DNA of 64,000 bases from Stachybotrys elegans (GCA_020746835.1 JAGPNK010000013.1:186001-250000); one strand, 5' to 3'. Positions 1 to 11,869 are shown, counted from the first letter of the stretch. Notes: generated by a model from the letters alone, not told the origin. Numbers and translations are program-made.

Positions 1-2052
1 ATATAAACCAAGCACCCAGCAAAGGGGCCGGGCTGAACCCGCGACGATGGTTCTAGAGAAGACCAAGCCCAGCGCCTCCTCCCAGGAGGGCGTCGGCTAG
101 TACAAGCAAGCCTCCCGAGCCGGGATTTACCTTGAAGGAAGACCAAACCAGAAGCACATTGGCAGAGCAAAGGAAGAAAGGGAAAAAGAAGGCGGACAAA
201 AGCTGGTCGTGCTTCAATGCATAATCACGGCAGTGCCAATAGTTACTACGGTAGTCGGGTACAACGATGTGCGATAAAGAAGCCGGTCATCACCTCATAG
301 TGAGCTCGGTCAGGGACGATGATAGACTTGGAGACGGAAAAGGATAATCAGATTTAAGAGACGAGGGCCTCCTGGTCCTTGATTGCCTATACTTTGGTAG
401 TATGAATAGTTTCGATAATTCTTAAGATTAGCATTACTCTCCCGATTTTCTTGTAAAGCAATGTGCAGTCGCATCTGTCCCAACCAAGCGTCATCAAGAT
501 TGCCTGCCACCAACCCATGGTCCATCCATACAGAAGAGTTCAGAAAGCTCATCTCACATCCAGTGGGGTTCCGTGGACCAGAACAGCAGAGCTGAGGGTG
601 ATGCAAGCCCTCGATGGCTGACATGCAATTACTTAACTTGAGTCACTTGTAAATTTTCCATGGCAATTGCAAATCCACTTCCTGCCACTCACACAGCACA
701 GCCCAGTGGTGTTTGTAAATTGAGCGCGGGGAGAAAAAAAATTGTAAAACCAGAAAACAAAAAAAACACAAGAAATCCACCTTGGTTGCCGAGGCTAAAG
801 GATCGACCCGGCACGAACCAGTGGCCAGATGTGACGAGAAGGGTGAGGAGATGGGCCCCTCGTGTAGATCAGAGGCACATCACGCCAGCGGCGAACAGTC
901 AACTCCGCGTCCCGCAGGACACGGAAAGTGTGAATGTATGTATGTATATATGAGGGTGGGCATCACGCACCCTTGTGCGCCCGCACCCGTGCATGTTCTT
1001 GCCGTGTCTTCGGCTATCCCTCGCGACTGTGCGGTATCCCTTCGAGTTTTGCCACTCTGACGTCGGATTGTTCCCTGGGGGGCAGATCTTCTGGGGAGTT
1101 TGCTATTGTATGGATTTGCCGGCGCCTAGCAAAGGCTTTCGATGGCATCACGATTGGGAGAAAGGGCCCGCTCAGCCACCAACCATCAGCGCACCAAAGA
1201 GGAGCACCAAAGAGGAGGATGACCCAAATCGACTGATTCTGGAGCAAAAGGGAGGGGTCATCCCACGCACCCGCAGTCCCCCACCCCCGTCACAACTTGG
1301 AATTTCCAAATTGCCTCGAGCTTTTCCAAACATGATTTTGGGAGGGTCGTGGTAAGCTCGCGGTATCGGTACCTCTGGTTCAGGTATCCCCTCTGCCTTA
1401 GCTGGATGTGTCCGTGGTGGACCAGGCTCGTCCCGGCGCGAACGGCCCCTCACCATGCATCATGGATGGAATTGGCAATCTAGTCCACGGGAGCTATCCC
1501 TCCCCAAGCAAAGCCCTGTGGATCCATATCGTGGTTCTGCTCTGCTGCCTTGTGCCAGTTTGTCCTCCATGCGTCGGTTCGTGTGTCATGTAGGTATGTA
1601 GGTATATTAAAAACCTTAGCTCTGCCCGTCAGCATTCTCAGATTCAACTAGTCGTACAATGCCAAGTACTGTGCTCATATCCTCAGCCTCATCCTTCCTC
1701 CATGGCAAGAGACGTGGTAACTGTTCGAATCCCCTCGTCCATATAATATACAAAGCAAACGCGCCAAAAAGGGGGTATCATGTGTAATTCCAATGCCCAG
1801 CACAAAATATCCCAAGTGCCCAAGCAGCGCAAGTAATGAAAGACGCTGACCAAGCCAGAGGTCGGTACGAATATAAGTCCTGCTCTTCTCCATCTTGGGA
1901 GCAGGCGGTTTTCCCAAATAATACCGAACATATGCAGCTGTGCCGCGGTTCGAAAGACGCAGCGCGAAATGTAGAAATCAAGACAAAAGAGGGTAGGAGG
2001 GAGGAAACAAAGGTCATCGCGGCATGGCAAGCTGTGCCAGTCAGGTTCATAC
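1..2052. other. Left-edge intergenic DNA, no supportable gene
   Basis: Only short overlapping open frames occur here, in every frame and without domain-like sequence or a coherent set of splice sites. The right end is the 3' flank of the coiled-coil gene that reads leftward into it. A TTCGAAT string near 1725 resembles a tRNA T-loop, but no stem pairs around it. The stretch at 1778-2050 could hold a last exon of that gene if an optional intron is used (see findings). Confidence 0.5.
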
Positions 2053-4569
2053 TTACCCCATCACCGTCATCGCGCTGCTGCTCGCACCACGAACCAGTGA
2101 TGGGCGTCGCTGCCCAAGTCCACTATCAGAGGCTGCCCTCGACATCTGCGGCGTGAGTGGCGGCGATGAATATGCCGACCTACCGCTAGTCATCAACGAC
2201 GACTGCTGCTCCTCGGCTGCAGCTGTACTGTCTCGCCACCAATAGTACATCACATCGCATTGCCATCTCCAAGGATCTTTGATCCGCAACCCCCGACTCA
2301 TGACAAAGGTCGAATGCAGGAGGACGGCCAGAAGCGGAGACTCCTGCAACTGATGCAGTAGCCATCTGTTGATGAAGTTGGACTTGCTTCCCACTACCGG
2401 CTCCTTGACCAGGCGATCGAGGGCAAACTCCTTGCTGGCCATCCGCATTCTGTCCCGCTTGTTGGGTGAATCGGGCGGTAGCTTCGTCGCAGCCTTCAAC
2501 GCCGCCAATGGGGTGAGCGGCATCGGCTCCAGCAGATGGTTGGGCTGCGATAATAGCTCCGGGAACTGGGCGTGGGCGAGAGTCTTGTGCTTGGCGAGGA
2601 TTGTCTCCCGATCGTCGAGATCCATATCCTCAAATTTGCTCGTGGGATCCAGCGCGTACGCCATTCGAGCCGTCAGGTGCTTGCGCATCACCTTCTTTTC
2701 CTCGCATGCCGCCCTTAGGTGCTGCACCTTCCCTTCCAGATCTTTGATTGACTTTGCCAATCTCTCTTCTTCTGGCGAGAATTCCTCGAGAAAATCCTCC
2801 ATGGGATCCAACGTCTTTCTCCCGGTGGCTTCTTCGATCCCGAGCTCATACTCGTGCTGTTCCCTGGCCCAAACCAGATCTTGATGGTCTTCTTTTGCAT
2901 TGTCAAGGTCTCCAATTGCTGCTGTCAACTCGACATACAGAGGATGCAGTGTTTCTGTGGGCCCATCTCGAGAGATGCCTCGGAGAATATCTGGCATCTG
3001 GGAGGTGGTCGGTGCTTCAACATCAGAGGCGTTTGCTGCCAATACAGCTGGCTTCTCTTCTTTTGCTCGTCCGGCTGCCAGCAGGCTGAAGAACCTCGTC
3101 TCGAGGCCAAACAGAATTTCTTCCTCCTCGTCAAGTAAATCTTCAAGCCCCTCATAGTTGGACTCCGTGAAGCTATATTCTGACCGGAGGTTTTGCATTT
3201 CTGCGAACCGCATATTGATGTGCTCTATGTGAGCCGCTACTGACCCTTTCTGATTCACTAGTAGAGGCCGGACAAGGCCCATGAATGCATTGTCAGCAGC
3301 GTCCCGTTCCCGCCGTAATTTCTTCAGTTGCCTTCGTCTGCTTGACATCTCTGTCTTGATGCCATGAAGCTTCGACCGCTTTTCCTTCAGGCTCTGCCAA
3401 AGTCTTTCGATTTCTCTATCTCTCTGGATTGAAGTGGTGGACCCAGGAGCAGATCCAGGGAAGACTGGTTCTCGTGGGACTTCAGACGACCTTCCAAGTC
3501 GCTCCGGAGACCAAGGCTTCTGTGATGTCTCATACTGAGATACCCAGGTGGCAATATGATTGAGAGCGGCCGATTTATCTCTTGGGGGAGGGGCGGCAGG
3601 AAGCTGGGGAGGGAATTGCCTTGCGTTTCTGTAAGCAATCAAGTCCTCGGATGACGAGCTTTCATCATTCGATATTTCGCCGTCGTCATCAATTTCTTGG
3701 AAAGACGACGATCCACTAAGCGAAGTCTCACTTTCATAGTGAGGACGAAAGCCTGCCGCCTGTACGGCAGCCATGGGAGGGTTCCGCCCAGCTGAGGTAA
3801 AGGGGAAAGGGCCGGTTTCAACCAAGTCTCGCGACTTTCCCATATCTGGCCAGCGGGAGTGGCTTGAGGCTGAACGACTGGGAAGATCCGGGTCTCTGTC
3901 TTCGGTTTCGAAGCGCAGAGAATGCGGCATTGCGTACGAGTGCACCGGTGATCTCCTTATTTGTGGGTTTGATGAATACATGGAGGCGTTTGGTATCGGC
4001 AGAGCCCGCGGCCGACCTTGAGAAAGACTTGGCGATGACGGGCGTGGTATCGCGTCTCGCTCGCCTGTCTTCCTCTGCACGGCTGCAGGGCTTCCAGAAA
4101 TCGGTGGCCTTGACCATGCCATTCTGGGATCGGGAGGGCTTGAAGACTCTCCTGCCTCAACACCTGGAACGTGATGCGCAGTATACAATGGGCCCCTGGT
4201 TGCACGGGGCTCTCGACCGGACAGACCGTGAAGCAGATCGGGCGGCGGCGGTGGCGGAGGGAAAGGCAGCTGTGGACGGGTTCGCCCTGCTCGTGTCGTG
4301 GGACGAGTCTTGTTGGACAGGTGATGATCTATTGGCGGTCGTGGGAGTCGGGAGATTTGGGGCTCGGGGGTTGTCGCTTTACTCGACATTGTCGATGCTT
4401 CGCTCTGGAGCAGCCAGCCATCACTTCCCCTGGCATCCTCTTCTTCGTGTGAAGACGCGTTGGCGACGGAATCGTGCAGTTGGGTCGTTGTATCGCCGTA
4501 TTTCAGTGCATAGAGTGTAGCGAGTTGTGGGGGCAAGCTGTCAGCTTGGTTGTGGATGGGAGCTTCCAT
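2053..4569 (-). CDS. Large coiled-coil protein of unknown function
   Basis: An uninterrupted 838-codon frame starting at an ATG. I do not recognise a named family. Residues 1 to about 380 are Pro/Ser/Arg-rich and look disordered, with a proline run near residue 105 and an acidic Ser/Glu patch near 300. A charged heptad-like segment around 386-440 and two more around 560-640 look like coiled coils. Residues about 720-770 form a more ordered Trp-rich block (NRWLLHQLQESPL followed by DPWRWQCDVMYYWWRD) that is probably the conserved core. The C-terminal tail is Ser-rich. The architecture fits a cytoskeletal or scaffold protein, but that is inference. The stop TAA lies inside GTAAGT, a perfect 5' splice site, so the C-terminus may be longer in a spliced form. 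Confidence 0.8.
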   Translation of the reverse strand: MEAPIHNQADSLPPQLATLYALKYGDTTTQLHDSVANASSHEEEDARGSDGWLLQSEASTMSSKATTPEPQISRLPRPPIDHHLSNKTRPTTRAGRTRPQLPFPPPPPPPDLLHGLSGREPRATRGPLYTAHHVPGVEAGESSSPPDPRMAWSRPPISGSPAAVQRKTGERDAIPRPSSPSLSQGRPRALPIPNASMYSSNPQIRRSPVHSYAMPHSLRFETEDRDPDLPSRSASSHSRWPDMGKSRDLVETGPFPFTSAGRNPPMAAVQAAGFRPHYESETSLSGSSSFQEIDDDGEISNDESSSSEDLIAYRNARQFPPQLPAAPPPRDKSAALNHIATWVSQYETSQKPWSPERLGRSSEVPREPVFPGSAPGSTTSIQRDREIERLWQSLKEKRSKLHGIKTEMSSRRRQLKKLRRERDAADNAFMGLVRPLLVNQKGSVAAHIEHINMRFAEMQNLRSEYSFTESNYEGLEDLLDEEEEILFGLETRFFSLLAAGRAKEEKPAVLAANASDVEAPTTSQMPDILRGISRDGPTETLHPLYVELTAAIGDLDNAKEDHQDLVWAREQHEYELGIEEATGRKTLDPMEDFLEEFSPEEERLAKSIKDLEGKVQHLRAACEEKKVMRKHLTARMAYALDPTSKFEDMDLDDRETILAKHKTLAHAQFPELLSQPNHLLEPMPLTPLAALKAATKLPPDSPNKRDRMRMASKEFALDRLVKEPVVGSKSNFINRWLLHQLQESPLLAVLLHSTFVMSRGLRIKDPWRWQCDVMYYWWRDSTAAAEEQQSSLMTSGRSAYSSPPLTPQMSRAASDSGLGQRRPSLVRGASSSAMTVMG

Positions 4570-7500
4570 ATGGGCCGGCGGCGCGGGCCAAGGCTAGTCT
4601 CAGTGTGTGCCAGTGCTTGCTTGATATTGTTCTAGCACCGGAAGCCACCCACCTTTATTGCTAGCGGGGACTGTGTCGACATTGATGGAATGATGAGGAA
4701 TCCGGCTGTGGTGACCGAAGAAATGTGTCAAGGGGGATACGCACGCGTCTAACTCGAACGTGGCGTCACGGAAGCAAGGAGAGAGAGATAAGGCATAAGT
4801 ATGTAATTGCGTCGTAGGTGGTAGGGTAAGTAATGAATGAATGCATGGATGCACACAAGGGAGAAAATGGCAGCAGCACGGTGCGCTCACTCCCGCCTGG
4901 CCTGTGCCCACACCTCTCTGTCCACACCCCTTCCTACTGCTTCACATTACTACGTATACAGGCAAATTACTGCCTTTGGTTTTCAGCACATCTCCTTCAT
5001 TACTGTAGGCAGGGCGGGCGGCCGTGGCTACGAGAGTTTCGCGTGCGGCTCTGCCACGTGCTGAGACGGACGTGACGTAGGCTTGAGTCGGTGGCAGTCT
5101 CGGACAAGCACTGGCCATTCAAAACTCGGCGGCCAAGCGGTGAGGCGCGCCATGTCAGCAGAATAAGCTCGGATGCGATAGGAGTCATCAACCATCCCAA
5201 ACGCGAGCCGTGTTTGCCAACTTGTGGCCGGCTCGAGTCGCACAAGAAAGGGCTCGGGCAGGCAGCGGAGGAGACGATGGAGGGTTGATGGTGGATTCGA
5301 AAGCAGCCAGGATAGGCTCTAGATAGGAGATGGGTGGTGGTGGATGATTGAGCACTGTGGGCCCGACAGAGGGAGGTGGTGTGCACTCGGTTTATACGGC
5401 CATGCTTTGTTACGTCCAAAGCTGGCCACGACATCCCGTCGCTGCTTGGCGTGTCGCGCCCAAGGCCAATAATAGTCTACGATTCTCAGCGAAGGGTGTG
5501 TGCCTGGGGCCTGGAGGGCTGACGGTCATGGCGCTGGAGCCAGAGCACTGGCCGGACAGGCATTGCTTGGGACATCGACGGACAGGAAGAAGAGGAATGA
5601 ATTACACCATGATGACAGTACATACATGCCCCCACACCCAAGGGCCTAACAGAGGCGGGAAGAAGCTCTCCTCATCCCCGTCGCCTGCACCCATCCCGTT
5701 CCAGCCTCCTCTCCAGGGTGGGTCACGAGCCTATTCCTGCAGCCAAGGTATATATCGAGGTACTTCTGATTCTGAATAGAGCAGAGCTGTGCCCTTCACT
5801 GCATCCGGCAGGTCGCTGATTGGAAGGAAACACACCGGCGTGGTCATGATCGATGTAATGTCTCGGAATGGTCATGTGTTATTCGCTATGATAAGAGCCT
5901 CAGCGCATGCGAGTACAGCAGCGTGGAGTACATCATCATGGAGGGTGCTTCTGACTCACGGAGGAACGGAACGCGCCCCAGGATCGCCTTGACTGATTCA
6001 TGCCTTCAAGTTCCAACCAGTACATACAGTATGTAGTATCCTATCCGCGCTACACGAGATTAGAGGCCCGGGTTGCCTTAGGCCCAAGGCACCTAATGGA
6101 CCTCACCTTCAAGAATCATAGAGGGCAGGAGCGAGCCGTCGTGCCAGAAGGTTAAGTAGTAATTACTATACAGGTATAGTAGCTGCTGTAATCGTCACAG
6201 CTCGCATGAGCAGGATGGATCGCATCCTCTCGCTTGCATCATGGACATCAAAGACGGGCCGACACTTGCTCTGTCTCCGTCTTCGTACTTCTCCAACAAT
6301 TCTCCAGCCGTATTGCTAGTGGGTCCCAAGTCCCTCTCGATCGGTCGGTATCTACACGAAGCCCGGGCGGAGAAGTGATTTCCGTCAAACGGGCATCACC
6401 AAAACAGTGTTCCAGCGACCCTTTGGGTCTCCACCAGACCATTAGACCCAAGCTTCGCGCGGCCAAGTGGGCTCACAAAGGGTAAGGTAAAGGCATCGGA
6501 AGCTTGCGGTTCTTCCCTAGCCGTCCATGGCGCGCCGCCGAGAGATGACCCCGTCCAGCGCCCAGCGCCCAGGCCAGCATCCAAGCCTGGATGGGGCGGC
6601 TGATGTGGAGGAGGCACATCCCAGACAAGTCACTGTACTTGGACACCATCCATCCATCCTTCACCCACCCTGACTGCCCTCTCCCCCGCCAACGACGCCA
6701 GAGAGCATGCACTGCAAATACCCTCTCAATGCCTCCACTCAACTCCAGCCGTGGAGTTCAGGCTGCCAGTACGGCTTCTGATAAGCCACCCACTCTGGCC
6801 TCCAGGTAGATGGGTAGCCTGCCATGCGGCCTCACGCAGTGCATTGCCCTAGGTCCTAGGTCTTAGGTCCTAGGTCCGATTTGTTAATACCACAGCCTGA
6901 CCTTGGCTTGCATCGGCCTATGATGCATCGTCCACCATCCGTCATCCCTCTCTTTCGGATCTTCTTTCCTCTCTTCCATACCCTACGCGAACTCATCCAG
7001 CTTGTCGGGCACGTCAACCGTCGTGTCCCGCCCTGGTAGGTTCTTGCTACCTCCCTCTACTCGCTTTTCCTCTACTCCTCACTGTGGCGTCCGTCTCCTC
7101 CCCAGTCACCCGTCTGGGGCAATTCTGTCGTCCAGCGTCCTCTCGTCCTCTCGCAGCTGGCGACATCGACAGCAAGGCAGGATACTCTCTTCGGAGGCGA
7201 CCTGAGGCTGGCACATGCCCTCCTCTACTTCTCCCTCGATCGAATCTACCACACTCGCTTAACGCGGTGTAAACCGAAATCGTCTCCTGAGCTGCTTGTA
7301 CCGTCTCGTCCATAATCGCGACCTGTTGCTATCGCATCGCATCGCGGCGGTAGACGGCAGACGGCAGTCCTGTAGACCTGCGATCCCCCTCCTGTCTCTC
7401 CTGGACGATACCAACACACGCGATACAGCTCATGCAGCATTTTCCTTTTTCGCTCAGCCACCCATTTGCCTCTCTTGCCTCTCTTTTGCTGCAACAACTA

Positions 7501-7901
7501 CGTATCCTCGCGTCCAACTGGCGGAGCGTAACCCACCTGACACACTGCACCACCCAATCGCGGATACTCTCACTGGGAGGGTGGGCAGACCTGGAGAGAC
7601 TCTAATCTATTTCGCCAACACAGGCCCGGTTTTCCTGCTTCACGATACTTGGGCCAGCTGCTCCTGCTGACATTGTTGAGCCGCATTTCTCTCTTTCTTT
7701 TCCTCTTTCTTGTACCCCGTTCCCTGTCTACAAGAAGCCCTCCCGACTCTCCCCGATAGGGCGCCAACTCATCGCCGTGACACACGGTCTCTCATTCAAC
7801 CTTGCTCGGCCTCAGCTGCGCGCCCGAGTGCCTGACTATTTCTTGTTATAGCTACATGGTCCATTAAGTCGTTGCGCAGTTTTTGGCCGCAAGATGCCAT
7901 C
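4570..7901. other. Divergent intergenic region, 3.3 kb
   Basis: This DNA separates the starts of the minus-strand coiled-coil gene and the plus-strand DUF6590 gene, so it must hold both promoters. The longest open frames (for example 5348-5779 plus) have odd composition and no recognisable domain. The last 900 bases before 7902 are pyrimidine-rich on the plus strand, as is common in fungal leaders. A four-copy 7-bp repeat lies at 6849-6877. I see no other gene. Confidence 0.5.
6849..6877. repeat. Tandem 7-bp repeat, (C/T)TAGGTC x4
   Basis: Four head-to-tail heptamers, CTAGGTC, CTAGGTC, TTAGGTC and CTAGGTC, followed by one more C. The same CTAGGT word recurs at 29444-29458 as TAGGTACCTAGGTAGG. 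Confidence 0.85.
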
Positions 7902-9774
7902 ATGCATAAAACGTCTTCCAAGCACAAGTCCAAATCCCACCAGGGGAGCGAGTGGTCCGAGTGGGAGTATAGCGAGGAGTATCAACGATGGTGGCGTTGC
8001 CGCGTAGATCGCCATGGTTCGTCTTCATTCCTCAACCCTTGGGTTACGGGCCGTGGCCTACGAACATCGCTAACGAATCCCAGGCCAAATCAAGTATGAG
8101 TACGCCGATCCGGCGGAGTCGTCTTCCGCCGCTCACGACAACACGCCACGAGACCAGGCGGCTGCTTCGATGGAAGAAATCACCGCAGGCATAAGCGGCT
8201 TGTCTCATGGAGGCAATGATCAAGGTATGTTTTGTTAGTGCTGCCGGGGTGTTCGTCTACTGTGGTTGACCCTGTCTTCTTCCCTCGGCACTGCATCATG
8301 ACTCCCTACTGCTATCTCGTGGACTAACAGCCACCCCTCTCGCAGCCGAAGAATATGACATCCCTGCATACACTGCCGCCAGCGATGCATCCGCAGAATC
8401 ACACGGCCGGTCAAAGGGGAAGGGGAAACGACACGCCCATGCATCGAGCAGCGGCGACGGTGACGACGACGACGGCTCTGCCTCGCAAGTCTACGGAGAC
8501 GGGACTCAGGGCAACTATCACACTGATTCGCAATATGACGGATGTATGCTCATTATGACCTCTCTGGCTTCGGAGAACTGACCTCTTCGCAGATACATAT
8601 GGGGCAACCCAGGGCCAATACTTTCCGTATCCCGACTCAAGCGGTACGAAGCGTGGGCGTATGTCACAGTGAGCAACTGCTAACTCGCCCTTGCAGCCCA
8701 AGGATATGCCCATCAGCCAGATCCCTATAGCAATTACGACACTGGTAGGTCCTCTCGATGCAGAATGGCAAAGCCATGCTGCCGTGTGCAGCTAGCCAGT
8801 TGAAACGGGGCTAATTATGCAACAGAGGATGCCAATGATGCTGCACTTCAGAGCGCGATGCACAATAGTCGACAGCATTATGACACGTATGGCCGCGGGG
8901 AATCTTCTGCGATGGGTGGTAAGTGGTGTTTGGCTTGATGCTCCAAGGCCATGTTCTAAATGATTTGTTCCAGGCTCCGGTTCAGCATATGGCCTCTATG
9001 AAGAGGAGCGATCAGCAACGCCAAGACAAGAAGACTATGGCGGCGTGGCCAGTATCCAGAACGAGATGGAGGAGCAGGGAGAACTTGACCCTCGTCAGTG
9101 GCATCAGCTCTTGTTGGTCGCGACAGCAGTTAACATCATCCAGGATACCAGGTAATGCGCTCTGATCACTTCCAGCCTGGAGAGGTAAGCATTCTTTTGA
9201 TCCCAGCCCCTTGCTCTGGCTTATTGGCCTCGTCAGATCTTCAAGGTTCATTGGGCGGAGCCGCAAGGCTCTGGTCACGATAATGCCGCAACGGTATCAG
9301 AACAACACGAATTCCGCAACAAATTCGGGACGAAATTCTACTTCGGGTTTCGCCGGTTTGTTGTGATCGCGAATGATCAGGGGCACTGTACTTGCGTGTA
9401 AGTCAACCTCGGCTTCCCTCACCCATCACACATTGGCTCACCTGGGCAGGCCAATCTTGACGTACGGTGGCAAGGCTTGCAAGAAGCATGGCGTCAAGCC
9501 CAGCAAGCACGGCATTATATACCAAGCCGGGCATAAACCTAAGCCATTGAGGGATGAGCCCAAGTTGGGATTCCCTCCTGTCTGTGTTCAGATGCACGAG
9601 GACAGCGAGAGACTCTCGAGGGAGTCTCGAGTTAACTACTCGAAGCTCGTTACGATTGAGCACAACATCCGTGTCTTTTTCATCGGGCGCATCGTCGCCG
9701 ACGACATGGACAAAGTCTCAGAGGCTGTCAACTCTTGTTGGGCCGCTAAGATTCACAGGAGAAAGCACAAATAA
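7902..9774 (+). CDS. DUF6590-domain protein, ten exons
   Basis: Joined exons: 7902-8016, 8084-8224, 8346-8543, 8593-8643, 8697-8744, 8826-8918, 8974-9093, 9144-9184, 9237-9397 and 9450-9774. This gives 1,293 nt (430 residues), and every junction keeps frame across GT-AG introns of 48-121 nt. Residues 1-45 carry a Trp/acidic motif (SEWSEWEYSEEYQRWWRCR, then DRHGQIKYEY). The middle is Gly/Tyr/Asp-rich and disordered. Residues about 253-425 match the fungal DUF6590 domain: SDHFQPGEIFKVHW, a KFYFGFRRFVVI strand, HCTCVPILTYGGKAC, and the closing segment with YSKLVTIEHNIRVFFIGRI. DUF6590 proteins are fungus-restricted and often multicopy, and their molecular role is unknown. The first ATG in frame after an upstream stop was chosen. 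The many small exons make single-boundary errors possible. Confidence 0.82.
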
Positions 9775-10795
9775 GGGCAATGATCTTTAGGGACATTGAT
9801 CCAAACCACTCACGTTTTTTATTCAGCTAAGCTTAATATTGGGGCAATGATGCTGGTGCAGCAAACGCCCATATTATAATACGTTGATGGATACGCCTCC
9901 AGGCGTGGTCAGGGTGGCCTATGTAGGGCAATCGGGGGGAGCTGAGAGAGTGAGCCATAGCAGCGGCAGATTGGGTATTTCCGATGCACAACGATTGATG
10001 CATTATTAGCCAATTGATCGGATCGGTATAGCGTCCAGCCTTCGCGCAGCATGCGTGTCTCTGGGTGCAGTTTGCTGGTTATGGACCTTCTGATGGAGGA
10101 AGAAGCACGAAATTGGGATGGAGTTGATTGCGAATTTAACAGTTTGACGAGTCATGTTCGGGATGTACCGCTTCTATCACGCTCGACGCTGGTTGTCTTA
10201 CAGATATGTAGAAGATATTTTCTTGATCTATCAGGGGTCTCACGGGGGTTCAATTTGTCTCCCGTATCGTTCAAGGCCGATGACAGCAAGCTGTCTTTGG
10301 TCCTGGTTGGACGCAACAGAATATGTACCGTGCCCGACACACGTTATCACAGTTGATTGTATAATGAATGTCTCAGTTGGAGTATTTGAAGTAACGTACG
10401 GATACCCCATGTTTTGCTGCAATTCCATGAAAGAACAGGCCTGTTGTATACGATGAGGGCCGAGATCCACCAACAACTGAGCCTCGGCATCTCTCCCCCG
10501 CATACACAAACCACCCCCGACTAACCTTAACACGGTACAACAGCCGGCCCCGGACAAGGTCCCAAGCCAACTCACATCAAATATCAGCATCCCATCTGCC
10601 TTACTGACCTGCTTCTCACGTTTGATATCACAATTGAGCTTGTTCTGAGCCCACAGCCCAAAATTTAGAGACACGAAGCTTCCGTAAGACGCGACATCGC
10701 CTCTCTCTCTCTCCTTCTCTCTGTCGCCTGTATAACAGTTACGTCATTTTAGACCAAGCCCGTCAAGGTTGATACCGCTTCAACACCCAGCCACC
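9775..10795. other. Intergenic, 3' flank of DUF6590 gene and promoter of SDR gene
   Basis: About 1 kb. Chance-length frames exist on both strands at 10051-10674 but lack domain-like sequence. A CT-rich run (CTCTCTCTCTC) near 10700 lies about 90 bases ahead of the dehydrogenase start, a typical fungal core-promoter or leader feature. Nothing else is supported. Confidence 0.5.
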
Positions 10796-11738
10796 ATGGC
10801 CGAGGCTCAACTCAATGATTTCCCTTCCCTCTTCTCCCTCAAGGGAAAAGTGGCCGTGGTGACGGGCGGCTCTCGAGGCCTCGGCCTCCACGCTGCCTCT
10901 GCGTGAGTACGCCCGCCCGGCGAGCACACAGCTTGCCATCCCCCTTTCTCCCCATTTTGCTGATCAGAACCACCGGTGCAGGTTCCTCCAGGCGGGCGCC
11001 TCCAAGGTCTTCATCTCCTCGCGCAAAGCCGCGGCGTGTGACGCGGCCGTCAAGGCCCTCAACGCCCAGCCCAACCTGGCCCCTGGCGCGCAGGCCATCT
11101 CCATCCCCGCCGACTCGTCGGACCTGGCGGGCGTGCGGCTTCTCTTTGCTGAGGTGGCCAAGCACACGGACCGCGTGGACATACTCTTCGCCAACGCGGG
11201 CGCCTCGTGGGGCGAGGCCTTTGACACGCACCCGGACGAGGCCTTCGCCAAGGTCATGAACCTCAACGTCCGCGCCGTCTTCAACACGGTCCAGCTGTTC
11301 GCCCCCATGCTCGCCCGCGCCGGCACCCCCGAGGACCCCAGCCGCGTCATCATCACGGCCAGCGTCGCCGGCCTGGGCGTCGGCACCCTGGGCAAGCACG
11401 GAACCTACGGCTACTCAGCCAGCAAGGCCGCCGTCATCCACCTCGGCCGCAACCTCGCCCTCGAGCTGGGCCCACGCCACATCACCGTCAACTCCATCTG
11501 CCCGGGCTTCTTCCCCAGCAAGATGGCCAACAGCCTGCTCGAGGCCTCCGGCGGCGCCGACCAGATAGCCAAGGCGAACCCCATGGGTCGCCTGGGACGC
11601 CCCGAGGACATCGCCGGCGCCGTGGTGTATCTTGCCAGTCGGGCTGGCGCGCATGTCAACGGCGAGACGTTGGCCATCGACGGAGGTGCGCTGTGGGATC
11701 GAGGCGAGTTGTCTGCAGCTGGTGATTCGAAGCTGTAA
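10796..11738 (+). CDS. Short-chain dehydrogenase/reductase with peroxisomal SKL C-terminus
   Basis: Exons 10796-10902 and 10982-11738 give 287 residues, the usual classical-SDR length. The start ATG sits in CACCATGG, a strong context. Visible SDR motifs are the nucleotide-binding TGGSRGLG at residues 23-30, the structural NAG at 107-109, catalytic Ser163 (IITAS), and the YSASK catalytic pair Tyr180/Lys184, then a PG motif and the C-terminal IDGG. It most resembles the RhlG/FabG-like 3-oxoacyl reductase branch, so an NAD(P)H-dependent reductase or dehydrogenase on an acyl or hydroxy substrate is likely; the substrate is not readable from sequence. The last three residues are Ser-Lys-Leu, the canonical PTS1, which predicts import into peroxisomes. 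Its neighbour, the methyltransferase gene, converges with only 131 bases between stops. Confidence 0.93.
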
Positions 11739-11869
11739 GTTACTCCTGCGGCTGCGTCGCACCGGGATACGAATGTATAGAAGAGAGCGTCATGATTAGA
11801 AATATCACATGCATAAACCCGAGATATAACAGCACGAATCTCGTAACTCATCGAAATTTGGCATGTCCT

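Noticed and set aside
1715..1745. tRNA-like TTCGAATCCC string
   Set aside because: No five-base-pair T-stem and no matching acceptor, D or anticodon arms can be drawn around it.
5348..5779. 143-codon plus frame in the divergent region
   Set aside because: Compositionally random, no domain, and sits where promoters of two genes are expected.
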